Assembly (NCBI RefSeq): GCF_023667495.1
Contig: NZ_JAMOZL010000002.1
Coordinates: 636,330-700,329, forward strand
Direction: 5' to 3'
Origin: Dyadobacter sp. MSC1_007
GTDB lineage: Bacteria; Bacteroidota; Bacteroidia; Cytophagales; Spirosomataceae
Length of the DNA stretch: 64,000 nucleotides
The notes beneath the pieces were generated by a model, which was not told the origin of the DNA, did no database searches, and saw only the letters and a list, made by a program, of their open reading frames with translations. Below are positions 59,001 to 64,000 of the stretch, one piece after another (position 1 is the first letter of the stretch; every line of letters begins with the position of its first letter). The position numbers were made by a program, and so were the translations under genes.

Positions 59001-59282
59001 ATCGACTGTTCCGATGAGTCGTCCCACGGTGTAGGTGTTTCCTGCTGCGTCTGTAAAGCCGCTTTGAGGAAAGAGCTGCGCCCCGGCGGAAACCAGTCCG
59101 GTTTCTGCTATCCACACCTGGCCCACGTCCTGCGTGGATTGGGCGTGCGCGTGACCTGAAATAAGCCAGGGTATTAAAAAGCACCATAAAATAGCCAGCC
59201 TTGCATAGCCAGCCATTCGTGTTCGATTCACCAACCGCAAGACGGCCAGCGCGACGAACTTAGTAAATAGTTGTTTCTTCAT
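50073..59282 (-). CDS. Giant T9SS-secreted repeat protein (SBBP propeller, Ig-like and SdrD-B-like repeats)
   Basis: A 3069-residue surface protein. A signal peptide (LAILWCFLIPWLISGHAHAQ) precedes an SBBP beta-propeller (about residues 50-520, repeats like FIQKLDKDRNLVWARQISG and DAAGNPVITGTFRG). About residues 530-1640 hold many Ig/PKD-like modules (TGLSSSTASNPTATVTG, CTTTDQVVVTV). Residues about 1650-2780 carry five SdrD-B-like modules (LSGNVFHDANALTDSTVNTT) alternating with four beta modules (VSDEFDFTDSDGTVETITFT), each unit 248 residues (744 bp). The C-terminus has a T9SS type A sorting domain (SIYPNPVNNELTLKV to THKFVHIK), so it is exported by type IX secretion and likely attached to the surface. 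Probable adhesin; ligand unknown. Confidence 0.93.
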   Translation of the reverse strand: MKKQLFTKFVALAVLRLVNRTRMAGYARLAILWCFLIPWLISGHAHAQSTQDVGQVWIAETGLVSAGAQLFPQSGFTDAAGNTYTVGRLIGTVDFDPGPGVTPLTADATGQTSYIQKLDKDRNLVWARQISGTVQANATSITVDAAGNPVITGTFRGTADFNPGGGVAQLSTRASNGTETFILKLDSNGNYSWAVRLADVSAVQGSTGSGNDVKTDGSGNIYVTGLFANTVDFNPGAGVSTMTPSAEGWTDPYVLKLTPDGTFIWARRMGGGFNDNGTTLTVDNNGNVIVGGTLNSNTPSDFGPFSVPGASTQTAFITKLNGAGTFQWVKTISNTSTSSVSAIEADNAGNIYIGGNAGGTFDLDPGPGTSDIPSGGFITKWDGDGNYVWGMFQGNAVNDITLDNAGNLLATGRYANAPALLDRDWDPGAGVVKVTNRGTAIGTTDIFVSKYTTDAGFVWIKTAGGASATLAIDEGVSVGVDAAGDVYAAGTYLTDALFGPCNYAVTPTPSANIRSQYVWKLSADPVPDLQFAATTLSPASQQACILGIPQVINASPATITSPSGFSTTMLYQWQIAESATGPWTDMPGEVFKDLQPLARNTSAYYRRIVKINDGFCGFTTVDSSGVASVIIGTDVSPIANADGPQWFVCGPGSNTVQLAGTASGGTPAYTYQWYEGSTSNGTPLASTGTWTTPGITAATTYTLQVTDAAGCVDIDQVTIVPAIANAGTDKSICQGAGGVQIGAPPVSSPSVSYVWTRVSGDPISSLSCTTCAQPIANPTVATVYRLTVTVQQKGGATCTTTDDVTVTPVTAPNNTLAFAGTDKTICKNTSVTLGGTADATFAYTWTSGQYLSASQVANPVFNAGTAAVAGGTINYTVSAIKGGCAFTDEVKVSVLNNRITNQDETVCGPLWSRHLDEQNAPGTTYTWSVVSGDGAVLQTANAGQDAYLKSNTGVTVFRRTVTLNGVTCSADVSVQPCTGSGGCDFEILTLSDQACPKVFGPVALKLGTSIAEPSNYNFSWSPANLVDNASAPTVTITSTAQATITVTITNKYDGSISCQKSLVINPPGWSLPVFTAEDKYTCPGTAIQIGSTAVAGFTYLWDPATGLSSSTASNPTATVTGTTQFRVAITETASGCRNRDTLMVNVSAPAADAGNDRAVCNGATVTLGTPAPAGTNWTYAWEPSNAAWTNGTGPTNAQPQVQFAAATPQTFTLTVTDPLSGCTATDTVVLRNTVSTGEYAGAAVTTCQGEPAQLGRSAEPFAQYEWFMADGVTPATGLSSNTAANPTVLNPTATTTYVVKVSYPGCSTPLTDQVTLTVNPVTGLDLADQNVCPAGPIAIGYGAAGNPAAPSGATYLWVPSTGLSSATVANPTATVTTETIYSVTVTLPSGCVFTDQVKVSPSANAGSDATLCPGESAVIGTPAIAGATYSWTGASIVGAANVAQPTVKPTSTTTYTVSVTLNGCTTTDQVVVTVNTPNNFTITGNTSICEGGVATLALAGTAPSNSTWQWSPVAGVTSPNATSTTIAATSTQTYRLTQTNTATGCSNYKEVVLVVNPNTIAATTGDVALCEGTSATLPLNVTSSGSYSYMWSPSVGLSNAFIANPTVTTGSPRTYTVTVTDNASQCQLVKQVNVTINAPEACFAPVTLTGNVFHDANALKDVTVNSTSAVAIPTGLYVTLVDTSGAAVKTVPVNPDGTYDFGVTAPGDYSIVLHQTAAGSTVPSLPTGWVNTGENLGTGVGSDAGVNGILTGVTVAGTNVTNANFGVQLPPVTTGGDEPTQPNPGGTTTVDLTSHFGLNDPDGTVVSITFTEFPENVTTIAINGTTYVAPGTTPGSGQQVWPAGNLTVPATGLSVLIDPVDGSVDASIPFFVTDNGGLESNVSVVTADFTVAVVSLSGNVFHDANALTDSTVNTTSAIAIPAGLYASLLDSTGAVIATVPVQSNGSYDFGNVAPGDYSVVLHQTAAGSATPSLPTGWLNTGENLGIVAGNDGTVNGILTGITVTTTDVTNANFGVQVPPVTTDAAVPSQPNPGGVVTVDVSDEFDFTDSDGTVETITFTAFPDSVTTVTINGTTYVAPGITPGAGQTAWPDSLTVPVTGLSVLIDPIDGAVTASVPFVVTDNGGAVSNESTVTAPFTTPVVVSLSGNVFHDANALTDSTVNTTSAIAIPAGLYASLLDSTGAVIATVPVAANGSYDFGNVAPGDYSVVLHQTAAGSATPSLPAGWLNTGENLGTAAGNDGTVNGILTGITVTTTDVTNANFGVQVPPVTTDAAVASQPNPGGVVTVDISDEFDFTDSDGTVETITFTAFPDSVTTVTINGTTYVAPGVTPGAGQTAWPDSLTVPVTGLSVLIDPIDGAVTASVPFVVTDNGGAVSNESTVTAPFTTPVVVSLSGNVFHDANALTDSTVNTTSAIAIPAGLYASLLDSTGAVIATVPVQSNGSYDFGNVAPGDYSVVLHQTAAGSATPGLPAGWLNTGENLGTAAGNDGTVNGILTGITVTTTDVTNANFGVQVPPVTTDAAVASQPNPGGVVTVDISDEFDFTDSDGTVETITFTAFPDSVTTVTINGTTYVAPGITPGTGQTAWPDSLTVPVAGLSVLIDPIDGAVTASVPFVVTDNGGAVSNESTVTAPFTTPVVVSLSGNVFHDANALTDSTVNTTSAIAIPAGLYASLLDSTGAVIATVPVAANGSYDFGNVAPGDYSVVLHQTAAGSATPSLPAGWLNTGENLGTAAGNDGTVNGILTGITITTTDVTNANFGVQQPPVADPKEYVIDQPTPDVVIPLNGTHVSTGTGTTSPSQLTGTDPEDGTLNGSGRDRTVVITTLPDNGELYYNDTLVTAGQVIPNYDPALMAIKLTGTGYTSTTFEYAYVDEAGEQSPPAPYTIRWENPLPVTLVSFTATARENTSELKWVTSEETNSGRFEIQRSTDGKRWKVIGSLQAQGESKVRKTYAFVDHQPEVSAKSDNLYRLKMIDRDSSFAFSSIRSVRFESKLESSIYPNPVNNELTLKVTSWKQVKAIRIDNLAGMQVYNSGPVESGKVDVSKLDSGIYILRITHTDGSVHTHKFVHIK
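51003..53979. repeat. Four tandem 744-bp repeats within the giant gene
   Basis: The same sequence (GCACCCCGAAATTAGCATTG) recurs at about 51005, 51749, 52493 and 53237, with a more diverged fifth occurrence near 53981: period exactly 744 bp. Units 1 and 3 are nearly identical in bases, as are 2 and 4, giving an A-B-A-B order with a 1488-bp higher period. Confidence 0.85.
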
Positions 59283-59412
59283 TTAATGTAAAGTTTGGTT
59301 CGTAAAAAGAGCCTTGGGAACGTGCATTTTTATTTTATCATAGGCAGTAATGGATAGGATGAGCGATTTCACAGAAGTGTGTGTGAAGTATTTAGAGGAT
59401 TTTCGACAAGCC

Positions 59413-60042
59413 TTAGTCCCTGACTTTTCTTGCTAATTCTATCACGCTTGAAACACCCATTTTTTGAAATATCCTGGCTTTGAATGTGCTGATGGTATTG
59501 GCACGAAGGTTCAGATCTAATGCGATTTCTTTAATCCATTTGCCTTCGATCAGCATATGCATGACCTCTTTCTCACGATCCGACAGTCCGGTAACTGTTT
59601 TCGGACGCTTTGCGGATGGATTACCTGTCGAAACGGCGTCGAGCAGCCGTTCCTGAACCGCCTGGCTCACATACCGGTTTTTTTTCATGACCGTGGTAAT
59701 GGCGGTGATTATTTCAGCCTTTTCGGCAGATTTGGATAAATAACCGTTCGCGCCGGACGCGATATATTCCAACGCATGCAATTGCTCATCCGCCCCCGAG
59801 CATATGAGGATCACCACGCCGGGTTGTACTTCCCTGATTCGTTCAATCATCGACTTGCCTTTTCCTCCCGGGATATCTATGTCGAGTAAAATCAAGTCAA
59901 ATGGCGATGTCTGGATTTGCGACATCCCATCATCAAAACCAACCGCTTCCGCGATTGTTGCCTGGTGGTAAAGTTCGTTAAGTACGATCCTCTGACTAGT
60001 GCGGACTAAAAAGTGGTCTTCAATCAGTAGAATTTTCATCAT
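59413..60042 (-). CDS. NarL/FixJ-type response regulator
   Basis: A 209-residue regulator. The receiver has the acidic pair at the N-terminus (LLIEDH), phospho-acceptor Asp54 in LILLDIDIPGGKGK, and the K-containing switch near LSKSAEKAE. The LuxR-type HTH is LSDREKEVMHMLIEGKWIKE followed by NTISTFKARIFQKMGV. It lies 130 bp upstream of the giant surface-protein gene on the same strand. No kinase is next to it; the two kinases at 47-50 kb lie on the far side of that gene. Confidence 0.92.
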   Translation of the reverse strand: MMKILLIEDHFLVRTSQRIVLNELYHQATIAEAVGFDDGMSQIQTSPFDLILLDIDIPGGKGKSMIERIREVQPGVVILICSGADEQLHALEYIASGANGYLSKSAEKAEIITAITTVMKKNRYVSQAVQERLLDAVSTGNPSAKRPKTVTGLSDREKEVMHMLIEGKWIKEIALDLNLRANTISTFKARIFQKMGVSSVIELARKVRD

Positions 60043-60601
60043 GCATAAGTGTGTTGGTTATAGGGAGTGCACCGCCGTAACAGTTGTTTGGTTCTGAAAA
60101 CAAACCTAGATAGATGTTGTCAAATCTGTTTGTCAAATATTTATAAAACTAGTTAGAAATATGTCTACAATTGTAGTATTAATTCTATAAATATTGTCGA
60201 TTTTGCGAAGTAGTTGATGCCAGGTGGAGCTTGCTCATAGAATGCACAAGAGTAATTGCATGTGGGTGGGTATCGTCGCCTGGGCAATATGACGGTATGA
60301 CGATATAGGTTATACGTACCAAAGTCATTTCTTAAAAAACTTGACCAACAAGCGCTCAACTGGTCGACATCCGGGAACAGGCTCAAATTGTCATTTACTG
60401 AGACTATTGATGCTACTTTGGCCGACGGAGTGCCATGCAGCAATGTTCGAATGTGAACAGTACAACAGCCAAAATCGGACAAAAAATCTGGTTGTTATTT
60501 TTCGATCGTATTGGTTCCGAGTGAGTTATGATCAATTTTGTTGCTGGCTTTTGATTTGCTGTGCAAAGTGAACAGATTTATCAAAACCCAATCCAATAGC
60601 C
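60043..60601. other. Intergenic gap of about 560 bp
   Basis: No gene recognised. It contains a -7 element for the response regulator (60101-60108) and a 12-bp palindrome CTACAATTGTAG at 60165-60176. A 105-codon frame on the minus strand shows no family sequence. Confidence 0.5.
60101..60108 (-). promoter_or_regulatory. -7 element for the response-regulator gene
   Basis: Minus strand reads TAGGTTTG, a perfect TAnnTTTG element, 58 bp before the start codon; no TTG at ideal spacing. Confidence 0.4.
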
Positions 60602-62989
60602 ATGCTCAGCAGTTACATGAAAATCGCAGCGAGAAACCTGAAAAGTAACAAGGCTTACACCCTGATCAATATTGCAGGACTTGCATTGGGAATGACTTGT
60701 GCGATCCTGATTTTCATGTTGGTGAGATACCACCTGAGTTTTGATAATTTTCACGCGGACTCCGACAGGATTTACCGGATCGTAACCGAGCAGCACCGTG
60801 ACAATATCAGCTACCAGCGAAGCGTCCCGGCCCCATTGGGTAAAGTTTTCAGGAATGATTATACTTTCGGTGAAAAAGTCGCCCGGATCGCGACTTTCGA
60901 AGAATCACTCATTACGCTAAAAAATGGAAAGGAGCTTAGAAAGTTCAAGGACGATCTGGCATTTGCAGAATCTGATTTTTTTGAGATTTTCAACTTTCCA
61001 TTATTGCAAGGAAATAAAACGACGGCGTTGGAGGCCCCTGGAACGGCCATCGTTACTGAGAAGATCGCAGAAAAGTATTTCGGCAGCGAAAATCCGATTG
61101 GAAAGGTATTTTGGTTCGATAACAAAATTGCTTTCACTGTGACCGGGGTTTTGAAAGATTTGCCTGAAAATTCGGACCGGAAAACGGGTATTTATGTCTC
61201 CTACAATAGCTTGAAAGCATTTAATGCATGGCTGGCCAGCGATGACTCGTGGGGTGGCATCCAGAGTGCGATGCAGTGTTTTGTCCGGCTACGACCCGGT
61301 GTAACAGTAGCCGAGGTTGAAAAAGTGTTCCCGGCTTATGTCAAAAGATACCGGCCAACAAGTAAAAACGTGCACCACTACAAGTTACAACAATTGGCGG
61401 ACGTCCACTTTGATTCCCGGTACGACGGCCCGATGGAAAGGCGGACTTTATGGATACTGTCGGTCATTGGCTTGTTTTTGATAGTTACGGCGTGCGTCAA
61501 TTTTGTCAATCTTGCGACCGCACAAGCATTCAGGAGAGCCAAAGAAGTAGGGGTCCGGAAAGTTTTGGGAGGTGTTAAAGGGCAACTTTTCTGGCAATTT
61601 CTTTCCGAAACTTTATTGATTTCAACGGCCGCAATCATCATCGCATTGGTTCTCGCGGGTTTGGCCCTGCCTGCCGCCAATTCCTTTTTCGATACCAAAA
61701 TGTCCATTAATCTGTTGACTGACAGGTTATTATTATCATTTATTTTGACGTTGGGGATCGTAGTTACCTTTTTTGCAGGTTCTTATCCCGGGCTTGTCCT
61801 GGCGCGTTTCCAGCCAATCACCGCACTAAAAGGTAAAATGTCGCAAGCCAGCATCGGGGGCTTCAATACACGCCGGACATTGATCGTAATCCAGTTTGCC
61901 ATTTCTCAGATCCTGATTATTGGGATGGTCGTGATTATCAACCAAATGCGGTACGCCAGCCAGGCTGATCTGGGATTTAATAAAGAGGCTATCGTTATGG
62001 TCCCATTGGGTATTGACAGCACGAATGTAAAAATGAAGACGCTGAAAAATGAAATTTCAGAGATTGCCGGCGTTGAAAAAGTATCACTTTGTTTTTCGGC
62101 ACCCGCTTCCTCGCAGGCGTGGAATAACAGTATCAGGTTTGACAACCAGTTGGAAGAAGTGAATTTCCCTACGAGCATCAAAGCTGCTGATGCAGATTAT
62201 GTTTCTACTTTTGGTCTGGAACTTGCGGCAGGAAGAAATATCTTCCCGACCGATTCGGTGCGTGAGTTTTTGGTGAATGAAGCATTTACCAGAAAATTAA
62301 ATTTCAAGACACCTCAGGAGGCGATCGGTAAAGTCGTCGCAGCCAACGGCGGATCGATGGTAGCCCCAATCGTGGGGATCGTTAAAGACTTTCATGACAG
62401 ATCTTTCCATGAAGATATCAACGCAGTAGCCATTACCAGTTTCAATTCAAATTACTCCGAAATGGCTATCAAAGTGAATTTAGCCAATGTAAAGAATACA
62501 ATATCGGCCATTGAAAAGACCTGGACGGCTAAATATCCCGATCAGATCTTCGAGTCCCAGTTTTTGGATGAAAGCATCGCCCGGTTTTATGAAACCGAAG
62601 AACGTATGCTCAAACTAATCCAGGTATTTTCTTTCATCGCGATCTTCATTGGGGCGCTTGGATTGTATGGTCTGGTCTCTTTTATGGCAGCTCAAAAAAC
62701 AAAGGAAATAGGCATCCGCAAGGTGTTAGGTGGCAGCATTTTTGAGGTGCTATGGATTTTTGGAAAGGAGTTTTCGACCCTGATCCTGATTGCGTTTGCC
62801 ATTGCCGCACCAGTTGCATGGTGGGTGATGAACGGGTGGTTAGAGGATTTTAAGTTCCAAATAAAAATTGATGTATGGGTATTCGCCTTAACGCTTGCGT
62901 TTACATTTCTGATCGCATTAATCACGGTCTTTTATAGAGCTTTCAAGGCGGTTCAGATGGATCCCGTCAAAAGCTTGCGATCCGAATAA
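60602..62989 (+). CDS. FtsX/MacB-like ABC transporter permease (intact)
   Basis: A 795-residue permease: first helix ALGMTCAILIFMLVRYHLSF, MacB periplasmic core (NFHADSDRIYRIVTEQ), first FtsX domain (AQAFRRAKEVGVRKVLGGVK), second core and second FtsX domain (AAQKTKEIGIRKVLGGSIFE), ending VQMDPVKSLRSE, the standard tail of the family. It is a paralog of the frameshifted gene at 35775-38235 and shows what that gene should encode. No ABC ATPase gene is adjacent, as is common for this family. Confidence 0.93.
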   Translation: MLSSYMKIAARNLKSNKAYTLINIAGLALGMTCAILIFMLVRYHLSFDNFHADSDRIYRIVTEQHRDNISYQRSVPAPLGKVFRNDYTFGEKVARIATFEESLITLKNGKELRKFKDDLAFAESDFFEIFNFPLLQGNKTTALEAPGTAIVTEKIAEKYFGSENPIGKVFWFDNKIAFTVTGVLKDLPENSDRKTGIYVSYNSLKAFNAWLASDDSWGGIQSAMQCFVRLRPGVTVAEVEKVFPAYVKRYRPTSKNVHHYKLQQLADVHFDSRYDGPMERRTLWILSVIGLFLIVTACVNFVNLATAQAFRRAKEVGVRKVLGGVKGQLFWQFLSETLLISTAAIIIALVLAGLALPAANSFFDTKMSINLLTDRLLLSFILTLGIVVTFFAGSYPGLVLARFQPITALKGKMSQASIGGFNTRRTLIVIQFAISQILIIGMVVIINQMRYASQADLGFNKEAIVMVPLGIDSTNVKMKTLKNEISEIAGVEKVSLCFSAPASSQAWNNSIRFDNQLEEVNFPTSIKAADADYVSTFGLELAAGRNIFPTDSVREFLVNEAFTRKLNFKTPQEAIGKVVAANGGSMVAPIVGIVKDFHDRSFHEDINAVAITSFNSNYSEMAIKVNLANVKNTISAIEKTWTAKYPDQIFESQFLDESIARFYETEERMLKLIQVFSFIAIFIGALGLYGLVSFMAAQKTKEIGIRKVLGGSIFEVLWIFGKEFSTLILIAFAIAAPVAWWVMNGWLEDFKFQIKIDVWVFALTLAFTFLIALITVFYRAFKAVQMDPVKSLRSE

Positions 62990-63105
62990 CGGCTTGCCTT
63001 CAATCTTATAGCTGATCTACGGTCAATCAGATTTGTGTTTCAAACTTGTCTCAAATACCCCCTGAATATGTTTGAAATGACCACGGTAATGGATTTGCAG
63101 TTCAC

Positions 63106-63113
63106 TATTTTTG
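63106..63113 (+). promoter_or_regulatory. -7 element for the DHFR-like gene
   Basis: TATTTTTG, a perfect TAnnTTTG element, 37 bp before the ATG at 63151. No TTG at the expected spacing. Confidence 0.4.
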
Positions 63114-63150
63114 CTGCTGTCCAAAACCTAATCAACAAATTTGATCACGA

Positions 63151-63702
63151 ATGAGAAAGGTAATCGCCGCTATCAATATGACGCTCGACGGTTTTTGCGA
63201 TCACACCGCAGTATCGCCCGACGAAGCAGTGCACGATCACTATGGTGAGCTTCTGAAAAATGCCGGTACTGCGTTGTACGGCAGGAAAACCTACCAGCTG
63301 ATGGAGTACTGGAAAGGCTTGGTGGAACACCCCAGTGGGGAAAAGTCGATGGATGATTTTGCAATGAAGATGGACGCTATTCCCAAAATCGTGTTCTCCC
63401 GCACCTTGCAAAGTGTGGATTGGAAAAGTGCAAAGGTTGCAACGCGCGACCTCGAAGCGGAAACGCTTGCGCTCCGGGAAGAAGATGGCGGTGACATTGT
63501 GGTTTGCAGCCGCAGCGTGATTATTGCGCTGATCAACCTCGGCCTTGTAGATGAATTTCAGCTGATGGTCCATCCGGTGGTGGCGCGAAAAGGTTTGCCT
63601 TTATTTGAGGAACTGGCGGACGGAGTGGTTTTCCAATTGATAAAGACGCAGACCTTTGCCAGCGGCGCAATATTACTGTACTATGCTCCATCGAAGCAAT
63701 AA
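63151..63702 (+). CDS. Dihydrofolate reductase/RibD-C-like protein
   Basis: A 183-residue single-domain protein of the RibD C-terminal/DHFR-like fold: RKVIAAINMTLDGFCDH, ALYGRKTYQLMEYW, KIVFSRTLQSVDW, GGDIVVCSRSVIIALINLGL and VDEFQLMVHPVVARKGLPLF. NADPH binding is likely from the fold, substrate unknown. It precedes an ArsR regulator by about 190 bp. Confidence 0.9.
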   Translation: MRKVIAAINMTLDGFCDHTAVSPDEAVHDHYGELLKNAGTALYGRKTYQLMEYWKGLVEHPSGEKSMDDFAMKMDAIPKIVFSRTLQSVDWKSAKVATRDLEAETLALREEDGGDIVVCSRSVIIALINLGLVDEFQLMVHPVVARKGLPLFEELADGVVFQLIKTQTFASGAILLYYAPSKQ

Positions 63703-63862
63703 TAGCTGAACCGAAAGCGGGCATTAAAGCGTACTTCAGCCGATTTCTTTAAAATCGAATTCGTCTTGGAAAGTGCACAACGCGTGCCCGCTTGCAAATG
63801 ATGCATACCGCTTTTCATGAAAGCCACAGCCCGAAAATTTTTCAAAAAAATCAATCGTAATA

Positions 63863-63892
63863 TTGCAATTGACAAATCGCTCTTTATATTTG
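63863..63892 (+). promoter_or_regulatory. Promoter of the ArsR-type gene
   Basis: TTG at 63863-63865, 19-bp spacer, TATATTTG at 63885-63892, an exact Bacteroidota consensus, only 4 bp before the ATG. The message would therefore be nearly leaderless, or a start further downstream is used. Confidence 0.6.
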
Positions 63893-63896
63893 CATC

Positions 63897-64000
63897 ATGG
63901 GAGTGACAAAAACAGAAATATTTACCGAGCAGCAGAACCGGATTGCGGATCTGGCCAAGGCGTTCTCACATCCGGCCAGGGTTGCGATCTTGCAACTCTT
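63897..64000 (+). CDS. ArsR-family transcription regulator (3' end outside window)
   Basis: Only 34 codons are visible, cut by the right edge. IADLAKAFSHPARVAILQL is the opening helix of the ArsR winged-helix domain, with the conserved HPxRxxIL signature. Sensor residues lie outside the window. Confidence 0.8.
   Translation, partial: MGVTKTEIFTEQQNRIADLAKAFSHPARVAILQL

Noticed and set aside
60165..60482. 105-codon minus-strand frame in the gap before the intact permease
   Set aside because: No recognised motif, no promoter, and composition unlike the neighbouring genes.

Overview
The window reads as a chromosome segment from a Bacteroidota bacterium, most likely of the order Cytophagales (a Dyadobacter- or Spirosoma-like organism). 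The taxonomic call is an inference from gene content: SusC/SusD outer-membrane uptake proteins, a type IX secretion (T9SS) C-terminal sorting domain, a GH92 mannosidase, a LytS-type propeller sensor kinase, orphan FtsX-like permeases, imelysin, short Crp/Fnr regulators, and promoters of the Bacteroidota form TTG-N19/20-TAnnTTTG. No rRNA, tRNA, CRISPR array or intact insertion sequence was seen.

Region 1-8.9 kb is one tight same-strand cluster: a SusC receptor (cut by the left edge), SusD, two tandem DoxX-like membrane proteins, a monohaem cytochrome c and a Tat-exported molybdopterin sulfite oxidase (SoxC/SorA type). Gaps are 2-18 bp or overlaps. This looks like a system coupling uptake of an organic substrate to periplasmic sulfite oxidation, and is the strongest candidate for an undescribed pathway here.

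Region 9-22.6 kb is a patchwork of small metabolic and regulatory genes: outer-membrane barrel, two Crp/Fnr regulators, peptide deformylase, Bcr/CflA exporter, three SDR proteins (two with a substituted catalytic Tyr), an ECF sigma factor with a cysteine-rich tail, a nucleoside-hydrolase-like lipid/periplasmic protein, SRPBCC, HxlR, epoxide hydrolase, SnoaL-like, alpha/beta hydrolase and HD-domain proteins. A 34-codon SDR stub marks an old rearrangement at 17.1-17.2 kb.

Region 22.6-35.5 kb holds an HTH regulator with a palindrome in its leader, a GH92 enzyme, a lipoprotein, PhzF, a 1000-residue LytS-like sensor, a gene-poor stretch with an internally deleted copy of the HTH gene plus a cluster of hairpin repeats, a YefM/YoeB toxin-antitoxin pair, SnoaL-like, GNAT and hydrolase genes.

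Region 35.7-46.7 kb has a frameshifted FtsX permease, a SusC-like receptor without SusD, a divergent 1187-residue protein combining a carboxypeptidase-regulatory domain, a macroglobulin-like region and a lone TonB plug, and a lipoprotein/imelysin pair. Region 47-64 kb has two soluble histidine kinases in tandem, a 3069-residue T9SS surface protein with 744-bp repeats in an A-B-A-B order and a clear terminator, a LuxR-type response regulator, an intact FtsX permease, a dihydrofolate-reductase-like protein and the start of an ArsR regulator.
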